Source: Pogonophryne albipinna (taxonomy: Eukaryota > Chordata > Actinopteri > Perciformes > Artedidraconidae). From it: a DNA stretch of 64,000 nucleotides. Positions 46,657 to 58,100 of this stretch are shown piece by piece (position 1 is the first letter of the stretch; every line of letters begins with the position of its first letter). Both the position numbers and the translations under genes were made by a program. The stretch lies in contig CM053248.1 of assembly GCA_028583405.1 (NCBI GenBank), positions 26,806,769-26,870,768 on the forward strand, written 5' to 3'. The notes under the pieces were generated by a model that saw nothing but the letters and a program-made list of their open reading frames with translations, did no database searches and was not told the origin of the DNA.

Positions 46657-48134
46657 CAGGGTTCGTACGGTCATTGAAAACCTGGAAAAGTCATGGAAAT
46701 TCAAAATGCAAATTCCAGGCCCTGGAAAAGTTATGGAAAACAATATTTTTCCCAAAGTTTTGGAAAAGTCATGGAAATCTAACTAAAGTTGCGTCAAATA
46801 TAATTTACATTTTATCTAATCCCCGAATTAATCTGCGGTCGCGAGCTGTTATGTGCCATCATAACGCGCATGGTGTTATTTTTTAATATATGAAGCGCGA
46901 GCTGTGTGCTCGAGTCTTCCTGCCTGTCGGCTGAACGCTGCTGCTCCGGGATGAGGGTCACATTATCTACGGTGCGTTCGTTAACTGTGCGGAGTCACCG
47001 TGGCACAGACTGAGCCGCTGGTGAACAGCTGTTAGAACAGGCCGTTCAGGTGTTCAGAGCAGAGCGGCAGAGCGTGATGTGAACTGAAACGTTTTTCTGT
47101 CGTAATATTATTTAAGGAATCGTTGAGCTAGCTAGCTAGCATACATTGTCACTATCTGCTAACGTTAGCTTTAGCCTTCGTTTTTTTCATAGGCTATAAA
47201 CAGAGGTGGTATAAGTATAGATATTGTGCTAGAGTAAAAGTAGAAGTACTCAGATCTTGTACTTAATAAAAGTATAGTACTCGATGTTTTGCAGATTGGT
47301 CCATTTCAGAATAATATATGATATGTTTTATAATGATTGATCATGAAAGTGTTCTCAAAGCTGGTAAAGGTGCAGCTAGTTTGAATGACTTTGTATACGG
47401 CAGGGTAGCTTGTGAATTTACTCCAGGTGGAACTAAAGTCTGAGTTAACACTTGATTAGATTTCACATCATTCATCCACATCTGTAAGTAACTAAAGGTA
47501 TTAAATACATGTAGTGGAGTAGAAGTACACCATGTACCTCTGAACTGTAGAGGAGAAGAAGAACAAAGTAGCAAAACATTGAAATACTTAAATAAAGTAC
47601 AAGTATCTCAAAATTGTACCCACGTATAGTTTATGAACTTAGTTACTTTACACCAGTGGCTATAAAGATAGAAAGACTAAGCTATGCTCAACAGTGCTGC
47701 CAAAATTATAAACTGACTGCTACACAATTAAAATAAATGCTTTTATATATTTCTATTAGATGTGACTCTTTAGCATTTCTGTTATTATTACCTGCTGCTT
47801 TAGTTGTTCTGACTGCTAAAATCCTGTTATTCCTCATTTTAAAGCCGATATTCCGTGGGTCGGGGGGCTCGGATCCTTGTCACCTTTTTCATACCTGATG
47901 AGTTTGCCTCCCTGACTACAGTTGCTTCAGCGTGTAGAAGCTAGTAAGCCTACTATTTGATTAGTTTTAGATAGGCACCATATGTTTCAATGCAGACCTT
48001 ATTTTCCTGTTCCATGTTAAAATAAACTATTTTCAGTAGTCATTTTTTTTTGGTCATGGAAAATGAGGTAAAGGTCATTGAGAAGTCATGGAAAAGTCAT
48101 TGAAAATCATTGGTGAAAAAGTGTATGAACCCTG
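46657..48134. mobile_element. Inner hAT-like element, unit 3
   Basis: 1,478 bp, near-identical to those of units 1 and 2, with both terminal CAGGGTTC ends intact. The nested MITE is at 47201-47658. Confidence 0.85.
47201..47658. mobile_element. MITE nested in inner element, unit 3
   Basis: The array counterpart of the MITE at 40508, with a few single-base deletions. Confidence 0.8.
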
Positions 48135-49512
48135 ATATATATATATATATATATATCAAAACAAAAAGCTAGCGTCTAATTTCAATTACACATTTCAAAC
48201 ACAGTATTTTCCCACATATTTAAGTTATATTTATTTGGATTTATGCATTCATGTTGAGAATGTTCCATTCAAAAATGTTATTATTAAAAATGCATTTACA
48301 CCATAAAAGATGACTATTGATATCTATTGTCAGGAATGTTAGTCTTATATCAAATAGTGAGGTGACGTGACGTGCAACAACATGAACCTTTCTGTTGGTC
48401 GCTTGTTAGCAGACCCTTCACGCGATGGCAGAGCGAACAGGTACAGGCAGGACCCATAGTGATAGCCCTATAGTTTAAATCTACTACCCACAAATAAACA
48501 TATGGACATGGGTTACTATTTTTAAAAAAAATGGTAAATGTATTTAGGAACCTATCAATGTGATTTAAAGTGGGGATGGACCTCAAATCGTCTAGGGGGG
48601 TCCGGGGGCATGCTCCCCCGGTAAGATTTTTTTTTAAATGTTGGAGTTAAATGCATCAATCTGGTGCATTTTGAGGGGAAAATAAAGAGACTAGATCTAT
48701 GGAAACACCTATATTAAACAGAACTGTATACATTTCAATAATCATAAAATCATGGCCATAACCAATAACATACCATTTTTCCAATATGAAAAAAACACTG
48801 AAACCTTGTTTATTTATTTTTGGTTCATTTATAGTTGTAAGTGTGTCTGTGCTCCTGAACCAGCCTCTCCTGTCTCCCTCCTCTCTCCCTACTCCTCTTT
48901 GAGGCAGCAGCAAAGACTAGTTAGCTCTCAACAAGTTTTAAAAGTGTATCTTACCTTTTTTCACCTAGTTAACTTTTTAATTTTTTATTCATGCATATTT
49001 ACTAATCACTACCCTCTCAAATGGAAATATGTGTTTACATAAATGGTGACCAAAACCGTTTGAGGACCCACAGAGACACTTAGGACTAAGTTAACTACCT
49101 AAACACTCAGAGAGTCCTTTACCTCACCTGAGCTGAGGTTATCCCGAGCTTGAATGTCACACAGAGACCAATCAATGGCTTTGATTTATGATCTGTATGA
49201 CAGTGGCCATGTCGGCAGGCCACATCATGTGGACAGCCAGTCACCCTGTGTGAGGCAGGCCACTTAACAGGCCTAGGCCATCAGGAAACCCCCCGGTCCT
49301 CCCGATGGCCAGTCCGGGACTGGGTACAGGAGGCGTAGAGTCGAGGGATCATTGTCCACAAAGTTAATCGATCGCAGATGGTGTCGTGGTCACGGACGAA
49401 AACAAATATATATATTATTAAAAAAAAAAAAAAAATCGAAATATACTTGGGCGGCCGTTAATATACCTGGGCGGCCCGCCCAAGTATAGTCTATGTGTGG
49501 GAAACCCTGTAT

Positions 49513-50152
49513 ACCATGTGTCAACGACTTACAAAGTCAGGCTTTCAAAAGAGAAAAGAAAGGAGAGAAAAACAAGAGAGAGGGACTAAAGGGCGACAGT
49601 ATGTCACCCAGTTTTTCAAAAGAAAAGGTGGGTGTGGTCCATGACTGGTGGAATTATGTCTGTTAGCTAAGCTTAGTCCATTGTAAATAATAATTGTTAT
49701 GTTTTTTTTTACTAAGCTGACATTAAATACTGTTAATATCTATACAGGTTTTAATTGCACTGGTCTTTGAGCTGACATTTAACAAATACAGGTAGATTAT
49801 TAGCAGCTATTCATACTAAATCAGTTGTCCCTCCCCCTGATGCCAGGACCAACAGATCCATCTCTAGGCTCAGCAGACCTGTACCCCCATAAGGCTGAAC
49901 CTGAACCAGCTTTTCTCCCAACTGAAGGAGGTGAGCAGCATTGTGTTGAATGCCATGCCACTTAACATATCTGAAGGGAGACTGGAATACAATATATATA
50001 TATATATATCAAAACAAAAAGCTAGCATCTAATTTCAATTACACATTTCAAACACAGTATTTTCCCACATGTAAGTTATATTTATTTGGATTTATGCATT
50101 CATGTTGAGAATGTTCCATTCAAAAATGTTATTATTAAAAATGCATTTACAC
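49513..50152. repeat. Array unit 4, partial, without the inner element
   Basis: It matches the left part of the units up to the first TA tract, then continues directly with the sequence that follows the second TA tract (AAAACAAAAAGCTAGC). It breaks off after GCATTTACAC at 50152. It therefore has an empty site at the inner-element position. Confidence 0.92.
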
Positions 50153-50320
50153 TGTCGCGCCACCTAACCATTCGCCAAAATGTTTTTAATACCAGCGGTA
50201 GCCGTGCAAAAAACAATCTTCAAATAAAAGAAAGTCACCGGAGGAGTTAAAGGAGAGTGACAGGGAGCATGAGAAGAAGAGGGAGAGGAAGTTTCAGCTT
50301 GATCGATGGAGTTGGCTTCT

Positions 50321-50562
50321 GGTGCAGTGACGCGTCCTAAAACCCTTTTATAATCTATTGATTAGATTTATGATTCGAAAATTATAAAGTAGGGTAGACA
50401 TGTGGAGATTATCCGGCTGAACAAAACGTGTATTTATCAAACAGGTTGTTTTCCACAGACCTTATTTCCAGCTATTTTCCAAAACCCTGTGGAGAAATCC
50501 CATTGCTTTTTGTCGAGGGAACCCGCAGCTTACTTCCTGGTTTTAGGACGCGTCACTGCACC
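50321..50562. repeat. Perfect 24-bp inverted repeat pair (possible 242-bp MITE)
   Basis: Bases 50321-50344 (starting GGTGCAGTGACGCGTCC) and 50539-50562 are exact reverse complements, 194 bp apart. TCT lies immediately outside both arms (50318-50320 and 50563-50565). This could be a small foldback element or MITE inside the 13-kb element. No family was recognised. Confidence 0.7.
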
Positions 50563-50669
50563 TCTCAATATGATGCCAATACAAACAAGGTCTTCTGTCG
50601 GCTCTGTACATCAATGCCGACCTATGCTGACAAGTAAGTGAAGAGTAGACAATATAAAGGTATTAGCTA

Positions 50670-51334
50670 TACCTCCTGGCTGGTCTACCTGCATGTGCCA
50701 TCCGACCTCTGCAGCTCATCCAGAATGCAGCGGCTCGTCTTGTCTTCAACCTTCCTAAATGTTCCCACACCACTCCGCTCCTCCGCTCCCTTCACTGGCT
50801 TCCGGTAACTGCTAGAATCCACTTCAAGACAATGGTACTTGCGTACCATGCTGCGAATGGATCTGGCCCTTCCTACATCCAGGACATGGTTAAACTGTAC
50901 ACCCCAGCGCGTGCACTTCGCTCTGCATCAACCAAACGACTCGCTGCACCCTCGCTGCGAAGGGGACCCAAGTTCCCATCAGCAAAAACACGTGGGTTTG
51001 CTATCCTGGCTCCAAAATGGTGGAATGAGCTCCCCATTGACATCAGGACAGCAGAAAGCTTACACACGTTCAGGCGCAGACTGAAAACTCATCTCTTTCG
51101 ACTCCACCTCGAGCGATAGAATTACTAACAAAGAACTGCTAACAAAGCACTTATATACTAATAAAGGACTGGTTTATCTAAAGCCAGTTGAGTAGCACTT
51201 GAAATGTTTGGCTCTATGAAACCTGATGTACTTATATGATTCTGTTTTCTTCAAGGTTGTGTCTTCCTGGTCGAATGCACTTATTGTAAGTCACTTTTGA
51301 TAAAAGCGTCAGCTAAATGCAATGTAATGTAATG
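50670..51334 (+). mobile_element. 5'-truncated L2-like LINE
   Basis: An open frame from 50673 to the stop at 51119 encodes 148 residues typical of the C-terminus of L2-clade reverse transcriptases: PLQLIQNAAARLVFNLPK, LHWLPVTARIHFK, GPSYIQDM, PKWWNELPIDIRTAESL, FRRRLKTHLF. The 3' end is a short (TGTAA)n repeat. The flank TATTAGCTA is duplicated on both sides (50661-50669 and 51335-51343). It inserted inside the 13-kb hAT element. Confidence 0.93.
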
Positions 51335-51343
51335 TATTAGCTA

Positions 51344-52262
51344 AAGGGAAATGTCCCAGCAGTTTAGGATAATGAAGGTTCTAATCTAATCTGCTACATA
51401 GCCATTATTTCTAACTCCTAATGACAGGAAGGCAGAAAGCGCATTATACAAATAATAATACTCTTAATAATAGCAGACATTTTTTAACAATGACCACAAT
51501 ATCATTATTTTAATAAACCAAATATGAACAATTGAGGAAAATGAGGAAGAACTGATTGTTCAACTGTTGTAGTACAAGTAGTAATGTAGTTAGTGCATAA
51601 ATTACTATTGCAACAAATGTGTTAATTTTCTTCATTATTAGTCGATTTTCTTTGGACGAATGCTCCGGGCCAGTGGTTACAATGGTGGGGCCAGTGATAA
51701 TACAATTCCACCGGCCCGGAGGGCCAGTGGCATTTTACCCTTAATGTCTACCCCTGAACATTTACTGACTTTTTTAGGATAGCTTAAAGTAATGTTGTAA
51801 AATTACAACCGGGGGCCTTACAGGGTTAAGGGCTATTGTTTATTGTTATTTACTTTAAGATGTTTATTCTTAACCTATCATTTAATTTAAAAACTCTTAT
51901 TTAAATGATGTGTGTGTGTCTCTGTATTCCTGATGATACACTGAGAGAATGAGCCCATAGTGCTGCTGATCACCATAAGCTAAACAGTCTGTATATTGCA
52001 TTACATTTGTATAATGTAAGCTTCGTTGATACTTTGCCTGCAGGAATACGAAAAAATAGTTAGATATACTGAATATTATTTGATCTATTCCACCACTTAA
52101 TCCCAAATAATGTAGAGGTGTGTTGTAGGTGCCTTAAATAACCCCTTATTTTATAGTGAGATGTATTTTTATGTTCACATAATAGTGATTTCAATGCCAC
52201 CCCAAAATGATCACTGGTTCCATCCTGGCCACCCCACTGAAAATGTCCTGGCTCCGCCACTG
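51344..52262. other. Right end of the 13-kb element
   Basis: This is single-copy sequence of the composite element. It contains GGCCAGTGG/CCGGCCCGG words near 51668-51732 and ends with GGCCACCCCACTG and CTCCGCCACTG. No open frame of note. Confidence 0.6.
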
Positions 52263-53290
52263 TTCACCACGAATGGCTACAAAAAGATCTCATATCCCAA
52301 GCTTATCAACGAGCTAATGTTGCAGCTGAAATGTTCTCCAGGTCACAAAGTCAACCTCACATGATGATGTGATACCAGTTTTCAAGCACAGGAAATATTC
52401 TCTTCCCAGAGTATATGATGGGACCAAAGTGATGATTTAGTACATGGTTTTAATAATACTTTTGCTTTTCAATGTTTGCCATTTCAAACCATGAGCTGGT
52501 TCAAATAATATGTGCCTTGATTTACAATATGTTCTCATTTGTTTTATCGGTACAGTTTTGAAGTTTTTGTGCTTTTCTTTGCCACAGTCCACTTTGGACT
52601 ATATGAAATATTTCAGGATTGCACTTTTAACTCACTTGAAATGTTCTCACTTGCTTGGTTTCAAAACATAACAAATGCCATAATCTGTTCATTGGGGACC
52701 ATCAATGCTATTTTTCATTGCTGTTGCCGGCCTCTATTGCTCATGTAAACCTACTACCTATTACCCTGTAATCTCAGAGGCACCCTGAGTCATTTTGTTC
52801 TGGAACCGGGCATGTACACGGCCATTCCGTGTCCTGTTATTGTTTACTTCCTCTCTGCCTTCTGCTGGTGATTTATCTGACGTCCAGCGCTCCGTCTTTT
52901 AACCTCTTTTCCTTTCTCTTTCTGGATCCTCCTTAGCAACCTTCATTATAGTCCTTGACAGTGGTCTGTACTGTATTAACAACGTGTCACATGTTAAGAA
53001 TTTACAATCAGAATCGAGTATTCAACTAAGCCGTGTAATACAAGTTGTTAGTAGCCTTAATGGCCTACACAGTTGTTAAGCTACCACATTGCCCTTCACT
53101 GGATGTATAATGAGCTGCACTAAACTACATTTAGCATTTAAAATACCTAGCCATTATTTTGCGGTTATTTTGGTGAAAGTAACTAAAAGTAACTAAAGTA
53201 GTGTAACTCATTACATTTCAGAGACAGTAATATTGTAATGTAACTTATTACTTTCAAAAGAGAGTAATAAGTAATATGTAATATATTACA

Positions 53291-53983
53291 AGTGTTATTC
53301 CACATTGTGATGAATATCCATTTCCATTGCCTTTTAAAATATTTAATTTAAAGGACTTATGTGTGTTTAAACATTTTGGGATAATATGGAAAGCCCGCAA
53401 GGGATACAAATGACAATTTTTTCCTTAACATGACATGGATGAAATATGGATATACCCGTTCCCAGGATCCTTATTGTAAGAGATTGGTTAGGGCTATCTT
53501 CCCAGTTCAAACACAAGAGAGTGAAGGGAGTTGGATGTGTCAAATGCAGTTTGAATGGTAAAAATCAATTCAACCTCTGTTGAGATATGAATGTCTAATG
53601 TCTCAAAAATGTCTTCCTGAAAAAAATCCCCCCATGTAGCCTAATATAAACCGATATTATTGACCTTCGGGAAAAGTTTCACTGAGAACATAATACTATT
53701 ATAAATGTCTCATTAATGCATCATAGGGGAGGATAATGAGCAGAGGGACATAGGACCTTCAGTACATAGATATGCTCCCCATAAAAAGTCAGGGGATCAC
53801 TAAGGTCATTAAGATTTATCCTCTGCGACCATGAAGATACTGTATAAGGGTGTCCAATGGATATTTCAGCCCAGAACAAAGCTCTAGAACGAGTGATAAA
53901 TGGACACTATTTGGTGGTTAAAAAGTTATTGTAAGAAAAGGCAGGATGGAGGAGAATGAAACTGTGGCTCATTACATCTGAAA
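53291..53983. other. Unassigned DNA between transposon copies
   Basis: AT-rich sequence with no recognisable gene or paired element ends. Confidence 0.5.
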
Positions 53984-54667
53984 GGCACCAGGGGGAGGGA
54001 CAATTGATTTTAGTATGAATAGCTGCTAATAGTCTACCTGTATTTGTTAAATGTCAGCTAAAGAGCAGTGCAATTAAAAACCTGTATTAACAGTACTTAA
54101 TGTCAGCTTAGTAAAAAAAACATCCCAATTATTATTTACAATGGACTAAGCTTAGCTAACAGACATAATTCCACCACTCATGGACCACACCCACCTTTTC
54201 TTTTGAAAAACTGGGTGACATACTGTCGCCCTTTAGTCCCTCTCTCTTGTTTTTCTCTCCTTTCTTTTCTCTTTTGAAAGCCTGACTTTGTGAGTCGTTG
54301 AGACATGGTACTACACACGTAAGTACTAGCATCCCTGCTCCTCACATGCTCACACTAGTGTCTGCTAGAAAGTGCCGGCGGTGCTGCACCGCGTTTGGAG
54401 GCAGGACCAAACCATTACATGTAAATAGAACGGGGTGTACAGAGGCTTTGGATAATTAACTTTTGGAAGAAAATAAGTTAAATGAATTGTAAGTTTAGTG
54501 AGTACTTTACATTATCGATATAACGTCCTATTAATGTTAATTCTTGATGAATGATGAAAGGTTACTTAAACATTTTTTTCTTAATTGTCTAAAATAGTTT
54601 GGGCCCCCGTGGTGAGAGTGTTTGGGGTGGCCAATAGGGTGGCCAGGATTCAGCTGGGGGGTGGCCA
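53984..54667 (-). mobile_element. Inverted fragment of the 13-kb element's left end
   Basis: Read on the minus strand, it matches 39112-39793: AGCTGAATCCTGGCCACCC, the transposase-like start (ATG at 54304 on the minus strand), and the TCCCTCCCCCTGGTGCC block. The match covers the left unique region plus the start of array unit 1. It stops before the terminal CAGTGGCGGAG, so this is a truncated second copy in opposite orientation. Confidence 0.9.
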
Positions 54668-54723
54668 AAAATGCTAATATGACTTCTTCAAACAATCAAT
54701 GCATGAATCAACACACTGCGATA

Positions 54724-55152
54724 CAGTAGCAGGCTGTATGCATAGTTTACGTTGCTTTGCAATCCACAAACAACCCCAAAGAAGAAGAAGAACGTAGTTA
54801 AAACTATATATATCTATGGTTAAAACTGCCAGGTCAAAAAAACAGTAGAATATGTTTTTCTGTTTTGTGACAAATACAGACAAGAAAGACAAACTGAAGA
54901 CAGAAATCAGGAAGCTTGGAGTGGAACAACCAACACTCAAATATACATTGGGTCTGGGAGACTTTTATAGTAGTTAAGACAAACTCAATAAATAAAGACA
55001 ACTTAACATTTTTTTCTTTCTTTATTCTTTTTTGGGGGTTGGTAGATCATTCTGGTCCACACTCCAATACAGTAGACAGCGGTAATGCACCTATAACGCT
55101 GGTTGCCACCCACCATAAATCCGTATAAAGAAGAAGAAGAAGAAGAACGTAG
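54724..55152. repeat. Two related dispersed-repeat copies with (GAA)n tails upstream of msh2
   Basis: The stretches 54724-54797 and about 55066-55152 align with each other. Both start TACAGTAG, share similar middle words, and end (GAA)n followed by AACGTAG. They resemble a common fish repeat with an AGAAGAAG tail. The second copy ends 38 bp before the msh2 start codon. Confidence 0.6.
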
Positions 55153-55190
55153 CTTCCGGTTTGGCCACAGTGGTGGCGGGAGATTCCAGC
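55152..55190 (+). promoter_or_regulatory. msh2 5' UTR/proximal promoter with ETS site
   Basis: GCTTCCGG at 55152-55159 (CCGGAAGC on the other strand) is an ETS-type site, 31 bp before the ATG. It follows directly on the (GAA)n-AACGTAG end of the dispersed repeat. There is no TATA box. Confidence 0.45.
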
Positions 55191-58100
55191 ATGGCGGTGC
55201 AACCGAAACACAACCTGTCTATGGACAGTGCAGCCGAAAGTGGCTTTCTAAGCTTTATTTTCTCCATGCCGGAGAAACCGGACACAACTTTCAGAATATT
55301 TGACCGTAATGACTTCTACACTGTCCACGGAAAAGATGCAATATTCGCGGCCAAGGAAGTTTTCAAGACGAATGGGGTCATCAAATATTTGGGCTCAGGT
55401 AACCTCCACTAGCTAGCTAACCAAGTAGCTGGAGCCGGCAGACTGGCGGCTGCAAGCTAACAGTTGTGATGCAAGCTAAGCTAGCTAACTTACAAATGCA
55501 TGTATTAGCCACACCTTCTGCCACATTAGCTAAAGAGCTTTGCATAACAAATTTAAACTAATATGGGCGTGTTTGTCTACAGGGAGTCGCAAGTTGGAAA
55601 GTGTCTGCCTGAGCAAGATGAACTTCGAGGCCTTTGTGAGAGACTTGCTGCTGGTGAGGCAGTACAGAGTGGAAGTTTACAAAAACCACAGCAAGAGCAG
55701 CAAAGACTGGAAGCTCGAGTACAAGGTATCGTGATGACTACCGATGACATGTATGTGTGCCCAGTCTCTTTGTCCCCGAAGTGCAATTGGTTTTGCAGTG
55801 TGCCACATCAAACAAACATAGATAGCATTCATCAGGGTAACGCAGACTCAGCAGCAGTGCAGGAATGAAGAAGCATAATAATCAGAACAATCCATGATGA
55901 AATCCTTCCTCCCCCTAGTTATATCGAGATCAAATAAACCAAAAACAACATATTCAGAGATCAACATAAGCATAAAGTCGACGTCTTTAGAATCCATGCA
56001 TTGACAGAAAATTAATCAAATATCCTCATGAATTACACCTGCTTGTCAGCCTATATATATATACACTCTTTCCCTTTTTCTGATTTGAAATGTAGTGCTA
56101 CGTGTTATTTCATTGTGCTTGTACTCCAATATACTTTGTTGTCTTTGTTGTCTGTACGGTTTGTAAAGCTTTAGTTTTGCATGCCTTAATCAGCATTTGA
56201 TCATTTCACCCGGTGTGCACTGACTATTATTGCATTACATTATGGTCGGATATATTTGCAAATACTTTGTTTTTAAATGGATATATGTATAAATCCACTT
56301 AAATACTTTGATCACCCTCATAAGGGCGTCTTTAAGACGTCAAACGTCTTTATAAATCTACAGATCTTGAACCATTTTTACCAAGCAATTAATTAATTTC
56401 CTTCTCAAAAGCCATTGCTTAACACTGGCAATGTGAAAAGGGTTTCTGTGCTTTACCAAGAATTATAGTAAGTTTCGTCTCATTGTGTATTTGTCAAAAA
56501 TTCCCCTCAAGATTTGGTAGAGACTAAAAACTGAGTTAAGATGCTCTGTTATTGCTTGATGTCTTTGTTAGCAACTGTTCGCTAACAAAAGATGACAATG
56601 TTGGTTCACCACTTAAGTTATTGTAGGGAAGGTTTGTTTCTCTGTGTTTATATCTCTTGCCTGTTGTCCATATGCCCATTTTCTTCCCTTCCAGGCCTCT
56701 CCAGGAAACTTGACTCAGTTTGAAGAGATGCTATTCGGCGGGGGAACCGGAGCAGTGGGGGTTGCAGGAGTTGTAGCCGTGCGTGTTGCTACAGGAGCCG
56801 ACGGACAGCGCGTGGTCGGGGTTGGCTATGTGGACGCTGCCCAAAGGATGATGGGAGTGTGTGAATTTCCCGACAACGAGATCTTCTCCAACCTGGAGTC
56901 TCTTCTCGTCCAGGTCGGCCCCAAAGAGTGTCTCTTGAACCAGGGCGATGGCAACACTGACGGCATTAAACTACGGGAGGTATGTGGTGGTCAGGGACTG
57001 ATGACAGCAAAACCTCTGCCCTCCATCTTAAATACATTTCCTAAGTGAGTGACTATATGCTCCATAAATATAAAAAACTATACATTCATATTTAAGCTTC
57101 TGCAGCTTTTGTATTGTAGCCTATGTATGAGAAACTCCCTAAAATGTATAAGTCTCAAAAAAGCAAAAAATAAATCCGCTGCAACAAAATTAATTATTAT
57201 AAAATGGGAGAAAATACCCATAATAATTGCCAAGACCAGATTTTGTATGTCTTGTCCAATCAATTTCGAAGCCTGTAACTGGACCTTTCCAATATATTTA
57301 ATGTATTCATTTTTGTACGCCCACTAACAGTATAGGCAGAAGTAGGTTGTGAATGCATGTGCAATTACGGTGTGAAGACATCGTTGTTATTCTGTGTTTG
57401 TGCAGGTGGTGGAGCGAGGCGGCGTGCTGGTCTCTGAGAGGAAGAGAGCGGAGTTTAGCAGCAAAGACACGGTCCAGGATCTGAACCGGTTGCTGAGGGC
57501 CAAGAAGGGAGAGAGTGTGGCGAGCAACACGCTGCCTGAGCTGGACAAACAGGTGATCACATAGAAAGAGCTCTCGTACACTCAAGGAGTTAGAAACCCA
57601 ACAGCACCACATGCATTACTATAGATTCCGTTGCATGGTGTTTTTCCCAGGAGAAATTATAATCTTGTAAATTCCCTCGTCGTGTAACAAAACAAGAAAT
57701 AAATTAGTAAGCAAGCATTCTGAACTTGTACCCAAGTGCACTGAACAGGACAATCTGATCCTTAATAATCAGATGGAACATATAACACCTTTTGACAACT
57801 GTTGACCCACGAGTATCCAGTACAAGATAATGCCAGATTTGGCTACTGTAAAATCTCTATTTATCTTCCAAGCGCTTGATATCCCCTCTCCTTATGGTAG
57901 TCTGTGTGTGGTTTTGTTCTCAGGTGGCCATGTCGTGCTTGGCTGCAGTGGTGCGTTTCCTTGAGCTGCTCTCTGACGAGTCCAACTTTAACTCCTTCAG
58001 TCTGACCTCTCTGGACCTGGGTCAGTACATGAGGCTGGACAACGCTGCCGTCAGGGCTCTCAACCTCTTCCAGGTCAGTGACAGGAGCCAGGTCTTCAAG

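Larger units (their letters stand above)
46159..49512. repeat. Array unit 3 (3,354 bp)
   Basis: It is near-identical to units 1 and 2, with a few more single-base indels in its right third. It carries the inner element at 46657-48134. Confidence 0.92.
39094..52262. mobile_element. 13.2-kb composite hAT-type element with internal tandem array
   Basis: It begins CAGTGGCGGAGCTGG and ends, reverse-complemented, CAGTGGCGGAGCCAGG. The target site TTCACCAC is perfectly duplicated (39086-39093 and 52263-52270). Ends starting CAG and an 8-bp duplication indicate the hAT superfamily. No complete transposase remains, but pieces are visible. One begins at the ATG at 39469 (MSQRLTKSGFQKRKERREKQ...) and stops at a possible GGTGGG donor. 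A second open piece at 39774-39880 includes PGPTDSSRGSADLYPHKAEPE. A third at about 50570-50635 includes NTNKVFCRLC before GTAAGT. I infer a hAT transposase gene broken up by an internal tandem expansion and further insertions. Confidence 0.85.
38268..53290. mobile_element. hAT-like element 'AACGCGTTAC' family, copy 2, split by a 13-kb insertion
   Basis: The left part (38268-39093) and right part (52263-53290) together align with copy 1 along its length. The copy is interrupted at TTCACCAC by the 13,169-bp element at 39094-52262. Its right end is truncated: after GTAATATATTAC at about 53290 the last roughly 27 bases of copy 1 are missing. Confidence 0.88.

Noticed and set aside
52539..52748. 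69-residue frame with several Cys and hydrophobic stretches, also readable in copy 1 near 37200-37406
   Set aside because: It is shared because both are copies of the same transposon. It has no coding features and lies in an AT-rich tail of the element.
55161..55190. N-terminal extension of msh2 upstream of MAVQPK
   Set aside because: The extended frame begins at a TTG, and MAVQPK is the conserved MSH2 start.
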